Assembly (NCBI RefSeq): GCF_018861755.1
Contig: NZ_JAHLEF010000009.1
Span: 1-64,000, forward strand
Source of the DNA: Clostridium sp. CF012
GTDB taxonomy: Bacteria > Bacillota > Clostridia > Clostridiales > Clostridiaceae
DNA length: 64,000 nt
Reading direction: 5' to 3'
In this document: one piece after another, positions 1-9,805 of the stretch
How the letters are laid out: each line of letters starts with the position of its first letter
How positions within the stretch are numbered: position 1 is the stretch's first letter
Translations under genes and position numbers: made by a program
Notes under the pieces: generated by a model
Told to the model about the DNA's origin: nothing
Databases searched by the model: none
Seen by the model: the letters and a program-made list of their open reading frames with translations, nothing else

Positions 1-787
1 GGTATCTAGGAGCTCTTATTACCAATACCTTAATAAGAAACCAAGTAGTAGAGAAATTGAAAATATAAACATAGGAAAAGTGATTATGGATATCCATATA
101 GCCAGTAAAAGTTGATTCAGCACACATTGATAGTGTAATATTCAAATTACCATTTCTACATCTTAACTTATCTATAAACTCCTTTTGACTAGTTTTATTA
201 TTTAATACTACTGTATAAACCAGTTGAAAAAGACTACCGAGATCAGTGGTTTTAACCTTTATAAGTTCATGACCTATTGTATATTCTAAAAATAAATCAT
301 CAAAAACCCCTTCATAATCTAAGTCTTCTGGTATTGTTATTTTAAGAAGGTTTTGAGATGTTTTATTAACCCCAAAGTTTACTAACTTAAGTGTAGACAT
401 CATTAAGCAAAGACACACAGTAAATAAAATCCCATATCCAAATAGTCCAACTCCAACAGCAAGTCCTGCTGAGGTTGTAAAGAGTACATAAGATATATCT
501 TTTGAATCTCCTGGGACACTTCTAAATCTAATTATGGATAAAGCGCCTGCTAGACTAAATGCTCTAGCAACATTACTCCCTACTAAAAATACAATTATAG
601 CAACAACTGTAGGGATAATAACCAAAGTAAGCGCAAAGTTCTGAGAATGTCCTCCTTTATTAGAAGTCTTCATATAAGTGAAACTTATTAGTGCACCTAA
701 GATAAAAGATACAATTAATGTTAATATTGCGTCGTTTAATGATATTGTTGTAGCCACTGTGTTTGATCTGAGTATTGAGTCAAGCAT
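1..787 (-). CDS. DUF4956 membrane protein, C-terminus beyond window
   Basis: I translated this by hand; the frame opens at ATG 785-787 and stays open to base 1, so it is at least 262 codons. The N-terminal part has three to four hydrophobic segments, including one around GALISFTYMK and a glycine-rich stretch near GLAVGVGLFGYG. The motif ARAFSLAGALSIIRFRS and the later LRCRNGNLNI are hallmarks of the DUF4956 family. It lies 51 bases downstream of a VTC-domain gene on the same strand. VTC plus DUF4956 (often with a CotH-like kinase) is a recurrent bacterial module tied to cell-surface or polyphosphate functions; its exact role is unknown. After the NGNLNI motif the reading continues about 45 codons past where this family usually ends, so a frameshift near base 100-130 is possible. 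Confidence 0.8.
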   Translation of the reverse strand, partial: MLDSILRSNTVATTISLNDAILTLIVSFILGALISFTYMKTSNKGGHSQNFALTLVIIPTVVAIIVFLVGSNVARAFSLAGALSIIRFRSVPGDSKDISYVLFTTSAGLAVGVGLFGYGILFTVCLCLMMSTLKLVNFGVNKTSQNLLKITIPEDLDYEGVFDDLFLEYTIGHELIKVKTTDLGSLFQLVYTVVLNNKTSQKEFIDKLRCRNGNLNITLSMCAESTFTGYMDIHNHFSYVYIFNFSTTWFLIKVLVIRAPRY

Positions 788-838
788 GTGTCCATTTCCC
801 CCTTGCATTCCTTATTAGTACTTAACAATTACTAATCG

Positions 839-1612
839 TTAAGCCCCTATTAATTTTCTGTCATTTAGCAAAAATTTTCTATCATTTAATAATAATTTTC
901 TATCATTTAATAATAAATTTTCATATTCTTTTCCATATTTAGAGAAGCTTGTTTTATATACCTTAAATTCAGAAAGCAAATTTGATAACCAAATTGGAAT
1001 ATTGTTCTCTGCTTTAATTTCCATAACCCATTTATCATTATCTATTAAATTTTCTCCATAATCACCACTTTCAAGTTTTAAATCGTATCTTCTAGTTCTT
1101 ATATTGGAATCAAAGGTTATTCTTAAACCTCGATTTATTTTGCTAAAGAATGCTTTTCTGTCATAAGCTAGGTAAAGCTTTGGATCAAGGTCATAGATTT
1201 TTAAAATATACTCAATTTCATTTAAAACTTGTCTATTCATATAGCTCTTAATTGCAGGTTTTTCTCCTGTTGCTACAAGATCATAGGCCTCTCCTAGTTT
1301 TAATTTAGTTCTTCTCTTATTCACTAAGCCACAGACCTTTTTCTTAATCTCCAAATACACTTTTTCATCTGCCTTTGGAACTCCATAGGCTCTAAGCCTG
1401 AGTTTTTCTTTGTAGTCTGGTTTAGATAAGGAATTCCTTATTAAATTATTTTCTCTTGTGTCAAAGTAAAGATTACTTATGGTATAAAATCCATGCTCCT
1501 TATTATATTCATCCATCTCCATATATTTCAAAAGCTTATTTTCAATTTGTTTATAAATTTCTCTATCTATTAAGAACTTACTTTCATGTCTATTGAAAAC
1601 CTCGATCCCCAT
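839..1612 (-). CDS. VTC domain protein (polyphosphate polymerase-like)
   Basis: 257 aa. It begins FNRHESKFLID, followed by the long charged tunnel fold with lysine and arginine pairs (RLRAYG, YLEIKKK, NKRRTKL) and ends with WVMEIKAEN, the conserved pattern of the VTC/CYTH-like triphosphate-tunnel superfamily (PF09359). In yeast the VTC4 domain makes polyphosphate; bacterial VTC proteins paired with DUF4956 and CotH are of unproven substrate. The ATG start has an AAAGGAGA site at good spacing. The gene is followed directly by the DUF4956 gene, so the two form an operon. The extreme C-terminus is a threefold LLLNDRK-type repeat that does not belong to the domain and looks like a recent tandem duplication. 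Confidence 0.82.
   Translation of the reverse strand: MGIEVFNRHESKFLIDREIYKQIENKLLKYMEMDEYNKEHGFYTISNLYFDTRENNLIRNSLSKPDYKEKLRLRAYGVPKADEKVYLEIKKKVCGLVNKRRTKLKLGEAYDLVATGEKPAIKSYMNRQVLNEIEYILKIYDLDPKLYLAYDRKAFFSKINRGLRITFDSNIRTRRYDLKLESGDYGENLIDNDKWVMEIKAENNIPIWLSNLLSEFKVYKTSFSKYGKEYENLLLNDRKLLLNDRKFLLNDRKLIGA
854..916 (-). repeat. three tandem 21-bp units at 3' end of VTC gene
   Basis: Three consecutive 21-base units (854-874, 875-895, 896-916). The last two are identical and the first differs at a few bases. Each encodes a seven-residue LLNDRKL-like unit, so copy number can change without breaking frame. Confidence 0.9.
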
Positions 1613-1729
1613 AAATATTCTCCTTTTCTCTATAATTTGTTTTTATTATTTCTATGTTTTTATTGTAACTACAAATTGTAGTAGTAATATCAAAAGATTA
1701 TGTGAACTTTATGGAAGACCAAAATCGAG

Positions 1730-1771
1730 AAATAAAAATAAGCTGACACCATATGAATGATGATGCCAGCT
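1730..1771 (-). terminator. rho-independent terminator after MFS gene
   Basis: Imperfect hairpin 1741-1771 (arms AGCTGACACCA / TGATGCCAGCT, 9 of 11 paired), followed in the minus direction by a T-rich tract at 1730-1740. It sits about 160 bases after the MFS stop codon in the 319-base gap 1613-1931. Nothing else was recognised in that gap. Confidence 0.65.
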
Positions 1772-1931
1772 CACTTTTATAGAATTTTAAAAATAATTTA
1801 TTTATACAATGCCCGTTGCTCAATACGCAAATTACTTTTGTCAATAATAGATCATGCAATTAAACTTCAGCTTACCCTTATTTTAATTTAAGATGAGTCA
1901 TTGTCCAATATGTCACAATATTATTTTTATA

Positions 1932-3137
1932 TTATTGTGCTTCAATATCTGCCTCCACATTATTCTTAAGCCCAAGCCTTGTCTTCATATATTTCATAGT
2001 AAGCACTGTTAATATAATCATAGCTATTCCAAGCACCATATGAGTTGTAAATATGTTTTCATGATCCTTCAATACTCCCATTAATGGAAAGGCTATAGCT
2101 ACTGACATATTACAAGCTAAACTTTGAAAGGAAAGCACTGTTGCCCTTTTGTCAGAGGGTATGTGTTTATTTAAATATTTAGTAGTAACTGGCCTATATA
2201 TTCCCCTTGCCACCTGTTGAAATAGTATTGCAAAAACACCAAACCATACCTTTACTACGCCCATAAGTACAAAAGATATTATCATTAAAAGAGCCATAAA
2301 AGTTAAGGTTTTAGGTTTAGTTTTATCCATAATCCAGTGACTGCGCTTTGAAGCAAAGGCTGCGGTTATATTAAAAACGAAAAATATTATTCCAAAATAT
2401 CTTACTGGTATTTTTACTGCTTCCATGTAGGGTTGATAATAAAAAAAGGCTGTTCTATAAAATATAAAAAACATCATGGTAAAAATTATTACAGCTTTAA
2501 TTTTCTCATGGGATATTATAAACTTGCCACTTTCTTTTATTTGCTCTATATATTTTATACCGTATTTCCCCACCTTACCTTCTATAGGAGGCTCTTTGAA
2601 TCTTAGGGTTATAATAATGGTTACTAACATAAATACTGCTGAAATTATAAATGGGAGATTTATATTAACCTCATACACAAATCCAGCAATTATTGAACCT
2701 ACCGCCTGTGCATAAAGTGCGAAAGAACGGGCTTTTCCTTCTATGCTTTGAAATTCCTTTTCTCTTCCTATTACTTTTAGAGAATCATATATTAGCGCAT
2801 TGTCTGCACCAGATTTAAAAGTTGCACCTAAACTAAAAATAACTTCTGCTAATATAAACATGGAAAAACTATTTCCCACTATATAAAATCCAAGACTTAT
2901 AGCCCAAAGCCCCGCTCCTAGAAGAATACTCTCCTTCCTACCAATCTTATCTGCCACGGCTCCTGTTGGCACTTCAAATAAAACTACAGCAATGGCTGAA
3001 ACAGATTGAAGTAACATTATTTCAGTAAATGATAGCCCCTTTGCAATTAAAAATAGTACTAATATAGGACCTAATATTAACAATTCTGCAAAGGTTGAAT
3101 AAAAATAGTAAGTTTTTATATTTTTAGAAAAATCCAT
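1932..3137 (-). CDS. major facilitator superfamily transporter
   Basis: 401 aa, about twelve hydrophobic segments. The loop between segments 2 and 3 carries the MFS motif A form GAVADKIGRKES (about residues 59-70), and the protein is of normal MFS length. It is most like drug or metabolite exporters of the inner membrane; the substrate cannot be told from sequence. ATG start preceded by AGGGGG. It is a single-gene unit: a strong terminator of the upstream operon lies at 3187-3233 and its own at 1730-1771. Confidence 0.8.
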   Translation of the reverse strand: MDFSKNIKTYYFYSTFAELLILGPILVLFLIAKGLSFTEIMLLQSVSAIAVVLFEVPTGAVADKIGRKESILLGAGLWAISLGFYIVGNSFSMFILAEVIFSLGATFKSGADNALIYDSLKVIGREKEFQSIEGKARSFALYAQAVGSIIAGFVYEVNINLPFIISAVFMLVTIIITLRFKEPPIEGKVGKYGIKYIEQIKESGKFIISHEKIKAVIIFTMMFFIFYRTAFFYYQPYMEAVKIPVRYFGIIFFVFNITAAFASKRSHWIMDKTKPKTLTFMALLMIISFVLMGVVKVWFGVFAILFQQVARGIYRPVTTKYLNKHIPSDKRATVLSFQSLACNMSVAIAFPLMGVLKDHENIFTTHMVLGIAMIILTVLTMKYMKTRLGLKNNVEADIEAQ

Positions 3138-3186
3138 TTTTCTACCCCCTATTCTTTAAATAGTGTAAACACTATCTTACTTAATA

Positions 3187-3233
3187 TAAAAAAAGCCCCG
3201 CAGAAAATCACTTAGAAGTGACTCCGCAAGGCT
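3187..3233 (-). terminator. terminator of the sugar-uptake operon
   Basis: Two-part hairpin 3194-3233 (outer arms AGCC/GGCT with GCGGA, inner arms TCACTT/AAGTGA), followed in the minus direction by seven T residues. It lies 127 bases beyond the stop of the ADP-ribosylglycohydrolase-like gene. Confidence 0.8.
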
Positions 3234-3359
3234 TAAATAGCTATACGTGTAAGATAAAAATTCCCTGTGCCGCTAGATACATATAGACACACTCACCATT
3301 TGAAATATTTTACCATATTAGAATCTGTTTGCATAGCCTTATAATGAAATTATTTCAAT

Positions 3360-5462
3360 TTATAACTCCTCCACCTCTATATCTTTAAAGTAAACTCTGC
3401 CTGCATCTAATCTACTAAATCCAAACATCCCATACTTGAATTTATCGTTAGCATGACAAATTAACTCTTCCCCGTTTATATAAAAATATATTTTATCCTC
3501 TTTAACTATAACTTGAAATTCATAATCTATATTATATTCCCATTTATAGTCTACAGTCACTAGTGGAATAAACCCAAAGTCATTTATAATAAGTGATACT
3601 TTGTTTTCTCCATTAAGCCCCGCATGATATCCTCTTTCTGCTCCTTGAACTCTAAATGCAATATTATGGGATAATCCATTTATAGGCCTTACTGTGGCTT
3701 TTACACTTATATCTTTAGTATAATAATTTCCAGTATAGGCCTCACACTGACTTATACTCATACATCTCATATGCCCATCTTCTATACCCCAAGCTCCATG
3801 ATTGTGAGCAAAGGGAGTTACGCATAGGAACTCAAAAGACTGTTTGGCAAAATCAATAGTATACTTGGATTTCCCTTTTACTTTAAATTCATCAATAAAT
3901 ATACTTCCTAAAGCACTGTCCGTTCCTGGTGAAAAAGATTCTACCATTATTCCTACTTCATCTATCATTGACCCATCAGTGTCTGGTACGATAAATTCTA
4001 TCTTTTGCCACAGGTTATTTTTTAATACTTCTATAGGTAGCTTTATATCCTCTTTTGTAAAGGTATTTCTCACATAAGGTGTAATTGCAATATCCCTACC
4101 TTGCCACTTGCTAAGGTATACGCTCATGCTAACCTTTTGCCCTGGATATACCTGAGGAGTAAAAGTAGGTTTATATCTTTCATCATCAAAATCAGCTCTT
4201 CTATAAAAAGGCTTATAATACACCTTAGAACTTTGACCATATGCAATGTTATCAAATATAACCTCTAATGAGCCTTCACTTTCATACCCAATTTCATGGC
4301 TATGCTTTAATAAGAATTTGTTGCTATCTGAAAGCCTAAATCCATGAGTTGAGCCAGCAACTTCAAAATCAAAATATAATTCTCCTAGTTTAATTGAGTC
4401 TTTTAATTTCTTTGGAGCCTCTTCTTTTGCTAGTCTATATCCTAAAAGTGCTAATTCCTTTGCATAGGTGGGCACATCAAGTATATTTAAATATCCGGAT
4501 ATACTAGAAGTAGCTATAAAATCATTTATAGGCTTTCTATAATTATCCTTTAGTCCCTTCATCCCTTGCGCCACTCCCATAATAGTTCCCACATTTCCAG
4601 CATTACAATCTGTATCCCAACCACACATAGTAGCTATCTCTATGGTCCTAGCTAAATCACCTTCACCATATAATAGCGAAAGTATACATACTCCTGCATT
4701 AGGAATAATGTGACAAGCACCTAAATATTTATCATATCCCCAATTTTCCTCAAGGTGCTTTTGACAAAGTGCGAAATCTAGTGGCTTCTGATTATAAAAC
4801 TCCATTACATCTCTTGTAACTCTAGAATACTCAGAGTCAGCAGGTATTTTAGATAGCCCAGCCTCAATTATTTCCATAACATTTTCTGTAGAAAAAGCTT
4901 TAGAAATACAGGTTGCAATAAATCTTGCACCATATATACCATTTCCATCATGAGACACGCTAGCTGCCTTCCCAGCATATTCTGCAGCCTTTTCTATATT
5001 GCCGGGCCAAACAAGTCCCCAGGTATCTATAAATATTTGCCCCCCGATTTGCTGCGATAGTATCTTACCATTTAATCTTTCTGATCCAGAAAGGGGTACC
5101 TTAAATCCATTTTTCAGATTAAGATATACTGTATGTTCGGTACTAACTCCATATCCACCCCACCAAAACATCCCTATTCCTTCTCTAGAATAATTAAGCC
5201 AAGCTCTTCCTACATCTTCAGCTTCGAGCTCTCTATCTTTTGCATCATCATATAAGGCTCTTAAAAAGAAAACAGGTCCATTTACATCATCATCTGCTGC
5301 AAAATTCTTATAGTCCTTTACATAGCCTGTAATATTTCCATATACTGCTTTGATTTTTTCATAAGTCCAGAATGATGGCTCTACAGGTGCACCCAGCCTT
5401 ATGCCCATATTCATTCCTAAAAATCCTGCATAGACCTTTTCTAAATAATTATTGGGAATCAA
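3360..5462 (-). CDS. ADP-ribosylglycohydrolase-fold protein with C-terminal glycan-binding-like domain
   Basis: 700 aa. Residues about 5-340 match the ADP-ribosylglycohydrolase fold (PF03747): acidic metal site near the N-terminus (AADDDVNGP) and the second metal motif GWDTDCNAGNVGTIMG. Residues about 350-700 look like one or two beta-sandwich domains of the LamG/3-keto-disaccharide hydrolase type (FRVQGAERGYHAG, KIYFYINGEE). Start is TTG with GGGGG six bases before it. It is the last gene behind a carbohydrate ABC uptake system, which suggests a hydrolase acting on an imported glycoside or N-glycosyl compound rather than on ADP-ribosylated protein; this is inference. No signal peptide, so it acts in the cytosol. 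Confidence 0.75.
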   Translation of the reverse strand: MIPNNYLEKVYAGFLGMNMGIRLGAPVEPSFWTYEKIKAVYGNITGYVKDYKNFAADDDVNGPVFFLRALYDDAKDRELEAEDVGRAWLNYSREGIGMFWWGGYGVSTEHTVYLNLKNGFKVPLSGSERLNGKILSQQIGGQIFIDTWGLVWPGNIEKAAEYAGKAASVSHDGNGIYGARFIATCISKAFSTENVMEIIEAGLSKIPADSEYSRVTRDVMEFYNQKPLDFALCQKHLEENWGYDKYLGACHIIPNAGVCILSLLYGEGDLARTIEIATMCGWDTDCNAGNVGTIMGVAQGMKGLKDNYRKPINDFIATSSISGYLNILDVPTYAKELALLGYRLAKEEAPKKLKDSIKLGELYFDFEVAGSTHGFRLSDSNKFLLKHSHEIGYESEGSLEVIFDNIAYGQSSKVYYKPFYRRADFDDERYKPTFTPQVYPGQKVSMSVYLSKWQGRDIAITPYVRNTFTKEDIKLPIEVLKNNLWQKIEFIVPDTDGSMIDEVGIMVESFSPGTDSALGSIFIDEFKVKGKSKYTIDFAKQSFEFLCVTPFAHNHGAWGIEDGHMRCMSISQCEAYTGNYYTKDISVKATVRPINGLSHNIAFRVQGAERGYHAGLNGENKVSLIINDFGFIPLVTVDYKWEYNIDYEFQVIVKEDKIYFYINGEELICHANDKFKYGMFGFSRLDAGRVYFKDIEVEEL

Positions 5463-5566
5463 TGATAACCCCCTTAATAATAAATACTTCTTTATATTTA
5501 TATGTTACTCATAGGAGAAAATCCACTAATTACTTTATACTCTTCAAAGGTCATGCATGCCTTTTA

Positions 5567-7030
5567 TTACTTTAATACTTCATTAGCATGTTTAGTTATA
5601 TCTTTTCCACCATTTTCATTCCACTGCGCTACGAATTTATCAAAATCACTAATAGGACGCTTTCCTGTTATAATATCTGCTGAATATTCTTTATAAATGT
5701 TATTTATAGAATCCCACTTAACAGATAATTCTTCTGGGATTATAAAATTAATATCCTCAGTATAAAGTTTATTAACATCTTCTAGTGATTTAGTTCCTGC
5801 GGCTCCAAGTAGTGGGCTCGCAAGTTCTTTTCCTAGAGCAACTTTTGAAGGCTCCCAAAATTTCGCATACCATTCCTGTGATTTTTCAGTTAACTGTATT
5901 TTATTATCTTTAATTGTATAATGCTCACCTTCAAAACCTAAACGATCTATCATTTGACCTTTTTCACTAGCCATAAAGTCTAAAATCTTAAAAGAAATTT
6001 CTTTGTTTTTAGATGTGGAAGAAATAGCTATACCTCTATTTTCTTTAGAAACATCTATTGGTAAATATCCTTGTGCTTTTCCCTTTGCTGCTGGTAAAAC
6101 TGTAAGTCCTGCCGCTCCCCCATTAGCCTTTCTGACTTTACCTTCATAAATATCTATTACTTTTCCTGCTGTTCCTACTATTACAGCAGCTTGATTATCA
6201 TAAAAAGCCTTTTCCTTTGTGTCCCATTTTTTAGTTAAGTATTCTGAATCTAGTATCCCTTCTTTATAAAGTTTATTATAAAAAGTCAACTTTTCTTTTT
6301 CATTGTTAGAAACCTTATTAAATATATACTTACCATTTTCATCTTTTATCCAAGTAGATTTATTTCCAAATGCTTGGTCAAATATTTCATCAATTTCTAA
6401 AGTACTACCAGCAGCTGTTAATGCATAAGCTGGTGATCCTTTTCCGCCTAAATTTGATTCTTTTAATTGTTTTAAAAATGCATAATAATTATCTATAGTA
6501 GGATCTTCCATAAGTTTTTTTGATGTACTTAATTTATCAAACCAATCACTTCTCATTACTGGAACCTTTGATGAAAGAGGTTTAATCCATAATAAATATG
6601 GATAATTTGCCAGTCTCATTTTATTTTGTGGTTCTAAATTAGGTTTAATATACTTAGATTTTTCTATATATGATGTTAAATCCTCGAGTAATCCTTGCTC
6701 AGATATCTGGAGGTCTCCCCCTTGAAAGTATATAATATCTGGGATATCTTTACCAAGTAACATTAAGTTTAACTTTTCGGCGTAGTTACCTGAAGGCATT
6801 TCCACAAGTTCAATCTTAACTTTTGTTCCTTCCTCTGCCATAGCCTTTTCTATAAGTCCTATATATTTTTGATTTATAGGATCTTTTGGACTTACATCTT
6901 TCATCACCATTCTTACTGCTACTGGCTCAGTTGAGTTGTTTTTTTCCACCTTGTCAGTAGTTTTTGGTTTGCATGCCACTAAACTCAGTGTGCTTATAAT
7001 CACAAGAATTAACGCTATTGACTTTTTCAT
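5567..7030 (-). CDS. extracellular sugar-binding lipoprotein of ABC transporter
   Basis: 487 aa with a type II signal peptide: KK at the N-terminus, hydrophobic core and lipobox LVAC with the lipidated cysteine at residue 20. The mature part is an extracellular solute-binding protein of the LplA/YtcQ kind (family 1), which delivers oligosaccharides to LplB/LplC permeases. Internal features include the GSPAYALTAAG and RGIAIS segments typical of this group. It follows the two permeases in the same operon, 50 bases after the second, and precedes the hydrolase-like gene. No ATPase gene is present, so a shared MsmX/MsiK-type ATPase encoded elsewhere is expected. Confidence 0.85.
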   Translation of the reverse strand: MKKSIALILVIISTLSLVACKPKTTDKVEKNNSTEPVAVRMVMKDVSPKDPINQKYIGLIEKAMAEEGTKVKIELVEMPSGNYAEKLNLMLLGKDIPDIIYFQGGDLQISEQGLLEDLTSYIEKSKYIKPNLEPQNKMRLANYPYLLWIKPLSSKVPVMRSDWFDKLSTSKKLMEDPTIDNYYAFLKQLKESNLGGKGSPAYALTAAGSTLEIDEIFDQAFGNKSTWIKDENGKYIFNKVSNNEKEKLTFYNKLYKEGILDSEYLTKKWDTKEKAFYDNQAAVIVGTAGKVIDIYEGKVRKANGGAAGLTVLPAAKGKAQGYLPIDVSKENRGIAISSTSKNKEISFKILDFMASEKGQMIDRLGFEGEHYTIKDNKIQLTEKSQEWYAKFWEPSKVALGKELASPLLGAAGTKSLEDVNKLYTEDINFIIPEELSVKWDSINNIYKEYSADIITGKRPISDFDKFVAQWNENGGKDITKHANEVLK

Positions 7031-7079
7031 AAAATCACCCCTAAAATTATTTTTTTAAAACTACTCTTTAATAAAACTG

Positions 7080-7961
7080 CTACTCTTTAATTCCTCCTTC
7101 CATTGTTCCCTTTGTGTAATTTTTAAGTATAAATGGATATATTAAAAGTATAGGAACCATTGCAATCATTATAGTTCCTGCTTGTAATGCCTGATAACTT
7201 AGCTGTGAGGCCTTATCAAAGGATAGTAGACTATTGGCACCGAGCATTGCTGTGGTATCATTTAATACCACAAATTGCCTAAGCACTAATTGTAATGGCC
7301 ATTTAGATGAATCATTTAAGTATATTGACGCTCTAAAATATTCATTCCAATGAAAAACCCCATAAAATAAACCAATAGTCGCAATGGAAGACTTTGAAAG
7401 GGGAATTAATATTTTAAAGAGAATAGTTAAATGTCCTGCGCCGTCTACCCTTGCTGCATCAATAAGTGCTTCTGGCACCTCTTCAAAAAACCTCATAAGT
7501 ATAATTAAATAGTATACGTTTAGTGCCTTATATAAAATTACCGAAGAATAAGTATCTAAAAGTCCTATGCTTTTAATTAGTAAATATTCCGGAATTAATC
7601 CAGGTTCAAATACCATAACAATTATTAAGATTATCATAAAGAATTTTTTTCCTACAAGACCTGGTCTTGTAAGTGCATAAGCCGCCATTATTGTTAACCC
7701 TAAATTCAATACAGTTCCTATAACAGTTACAAATACAGAGTTAAAAAGGCTTTTCATAATCTGAGGATTAGAAAATAAAACTCTATAATTATCAAGTGAA
7801 AATCCTTTAGGAATAATGGTTAGCCCTGTTACTTCTTTTGCCCTTGTAGGGTCAGTCAGAGACAGTGCTAGTAAATTAACAATTGGTATAAGCATCGATA
7901 AAGTAACAATAAATAGTAATATATAGAATAAAAAGTGGACTAAATTTTCTTTATTTTTCAT
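7080..7961 (-). CDS. carbohydrate ABC transporter permease, LplC/YtcP type
   Basis: Integral membrane permease with six predicted helices and the EAA loop (EALIDAARVDGAGHLTILFKILIPLS) that contacts the ATPase. An ATG at 7976 overlaps the stop of the upstream permease, but the Shine-Dalgarno AGGGGG sits right before the in-frame ATG at 7961, giving an N-terminus MKNKENLVHF that fits the family; I prefer that start (293 aa). The second transmembrane component of the importer, translationally coupled to the preceding gene. Confidence 0.85.
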   Translation of the reverse strand: MKNKENLVHFLFYILLFIVTLSMLIPIVNLLALSLTDPTRAKEVTGLTIIPKGFSLDNYRVLFSNPQIMKSLFNSVFVTVIGTVLNLGLTIMAAYALTRPGLVGKKFFMIILIIVMVFEPGLIPEYLLIKSIGLLDTYSSVILYKALNVYYLIILMRFFEEVPEALIDAARVDGAGHLTILFKILIPLSKSSIATIGLFYGVFHWNEYFRASIYLNDSSKWPLQLVLRQFVVLNDTTAMLGANSLLSFDKASQLSYQALQAGTIMIAMVPILLIYPFILKNYTKGTMEGGIKE

Positions 7962-7969
7962 TTTTCCCC

Positions 7970-8863
7970 CTACCATAAACCTTTCCCCGATATTTTTTTT
8001 GCTAAAAAGTGTGTGGTAAAGATCAATATAATCCCAATTACCCCTTTAAACAAACTTGCTGCTGTAGCGTAAGCATATTGACCATTTATTAACCCAACCC
8101 TATAAACATAGGTATCAAGTATATCAATTACACTTATAACCGAGTCATTCATAAAGTTAAATACTTGGTCAAAGCCCGCATTCATAAAAAAGCCTAAATT
8201 CAAAATAAATACTGTAACTATGGTGCTTACAAGTTCTGGTATCGTGATATGTATCATCTCATCAAACCTAGATGCACCATCTATTCTTGCAGATTCATAT
8301 AGTGCAGGACTTATTCTCATTATAGCTGCTAAATATATTATTGAATCCCATCCGGCACTTCTCCAGGTCTCTGACAAAACTAATACCCATCGTATATATC
8401 CTTTACTTGTCATAAAATCAACAGAGGGTATATTAAATATATTTATGATATTATTTACTCCACCGCTTGTTGGCGATAATAGCTTAATCCATATACCTGT
8501 AATTACCACCCAGGAAAGAAAGTGTGGTAAATATACTACTGATTGTACATATTTTCTAAACTTCAATGATCTTACTTCACTTATAAGTAAAGAGAAAATT
8601 ATTGGTATAGGAAAGAAAAATACTATTTTCATAGTACTTATTATTATAGTATTTTTAAGTACATGAAAAAAACTATCAGAACTGAATAGTGTTTTAAAAT
8701 GTTTTAATCCTACAAAAACATTATCGCCTATGATTCTATAATCTTGAAATGCAAGTGACATACCAGCTAAGGGTATTAAATGAAATATTATAAAATATAT
8801 AATTGGTAGTAATAGCATTAGATATAGTACTCTATCTTCTTTTATTTTTTTCAAGTTGTCCAT
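7970..8863 (-). CDS. carbohydrate ABC transporter permease, LplB type
   Basis: 297 aa, six transmembrane segments, with the EAA loop ESARIDGASRFDEMIHITIPEL before the last helices. Matches the LplB/YtcO permease group, which pairs with LplC and a large lipoprotein binding protein. First gene of the operon, so the promoter should lie in 8864-9060. ATG with GGAGGG-type site just upstream. Substrate is probably an oligosaccharide; no regulator is adjacent. Confidence 0.85.
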   Translation of the reverse strand: MDNLKKIKEDRVLYLMLLLPIIYFIIFHLIPLAGMSLAFQDYRIIGDNVFVGLKHFKTLFSSDSFFHVLKNTIIISTMKIVFFFPIPIIFSLLISEVRSLKFRKYVQSVVYLPHFLSWVVITGIWIKLLSPTSGGVNNIINIFNIPSVDFMTSKGYIRWVLVLSETWRSAGWDSIIYLAAIMRISPALYESARIDGASRFDEMIHITIPELVSTIVTVFILNLGFFMNAGFDQVFNFMNDSVISVIDILDTYVYRVGLINGQYAYATAASLFKGVIGIILIFTTHFLAKKISGKGLW

Positions 8864-9065
8864 TTTAATTCCCTCCTTAGTTTTATTTCATATAACTTTC
8901 ACCAATTCAGTATTCTATAATCTTATTATATACTTGAAATCCTAGTATAATAATTATATTTATAAATCCTTACAGTTTTATGAAATTTTTAACATTTCTA
9001 CTCCATATTTTATCATTCACTTCACTATATTACCAACATTTTTTATAAATGTCCCACAAATACAT

Positions 9066-9102
9066 TAAAAAAACCTGTAGAACATTTATTGTCCTACAGG
9101 TT
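9066..9102 (-). terminator. terminator after terB-like gene
   Basis: Hairpin 9072-9102 with arms AACCTGTAG / CTACAGGTT and T-runs on both sides, so it can work in both directions. It closes the TerB-like gene. The stem sequence AACCTGT is shared with the terminator at 10948-10985. Confidence 0.8.
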
Positions 9103-9151
9103 TTTATGTATCTATTATTATTAAATCATCATCTGAGATGCTGAAATGTCG

Positions 9152-9595
9152 TTAAAGTTTGAAATCTGCTGGATTCACACCAAGATTTGAGCACATTTCT
9201 CTAACCAAAGCAATTTCATCTTTGTCAAAAGTCCCATCTGCGGCACCTATAGAGCAGCATACTGCTATTAATGATTTTGCTGCATCTGGTTTGCTTTTCA
9301 TCTTAGTAATTGCCTTCATGGCTTCTGCCTTTCCAACATTATAATCAAATGCAAACATATCTGCATAGTGATTAAATCTTGTTAGTACATCGTTTAATTT
9401 AAAAACCTTTAATGAATCATTAAGATTAATATACCCTACCATCTTTTGTTTTTCGTCCGAGCTTATATTTCCATCAGCACTTGCAATAAGTGCACAACCC
9501 GCAGCTGTTGCTTCCATAAAATCTTTGTTTGCAAATTGCTTAATTCCTGCTTGTGTTTTATCCTTCTGTTCTCTTAACCAATCACCAATTCCCAT
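9152..9595 (-). CDS. TerB-family tellurite-resistance-like protein
   Basis: 147 aa from ATG 9595, which has AAGGAG eight bases before it; a GTG three codons upstream is inside the spacer and less likely. Two acidic loops, SADGNISSDE and AADGTFDKDE, are the paired metal-binding motifs of the TerB domain (PF05099), and the all-helical pattern and length agree. TerB proteins bind calcium or other metals near the membrane and belong to stress/defence Ter systems; many single copies have no proven link to tellurite. No other ter genes are nearby. Single-gene unit with its own terminator. Confidence 0.8.
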   Translation of the reverse strand: MGIGDWLREQKDKTQAGIKQFANKDFMEATAAGCALIASADGNISSDEKQKMVGYINLNDSLKVFKLNDVLTRFNHYADMFAFDYNVGKAEAMKAITKMKSKPDAAKSLIAVCCSIGAADGTFDKDEIALVREMCSNLGVNPADFKL

Positions 9596-9805
9596 AATAA
9601 ACACTCCTTTAATCTTATATTATATTAATAAATTTTACTCAAACTTATTTTACAAGTATCTTGAATATAATTCACCTACACTTATTAGATTCTCCATTTA
9701 TTAGATTTATCCTGTAAATTTAAAAGATTTAATAAATTCTTCACAAATTCGACCTTCCTACAGCTTTTTCACTTAATGACATAAAAACATCTGTTCATAC
9801 ACTAC

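Noticed and set aside
9152-9595. Full Ter phage-defence system
   Set aside because: Only a TerB-like gene is present; TerC, TerD and TerY partners are missing nearby.
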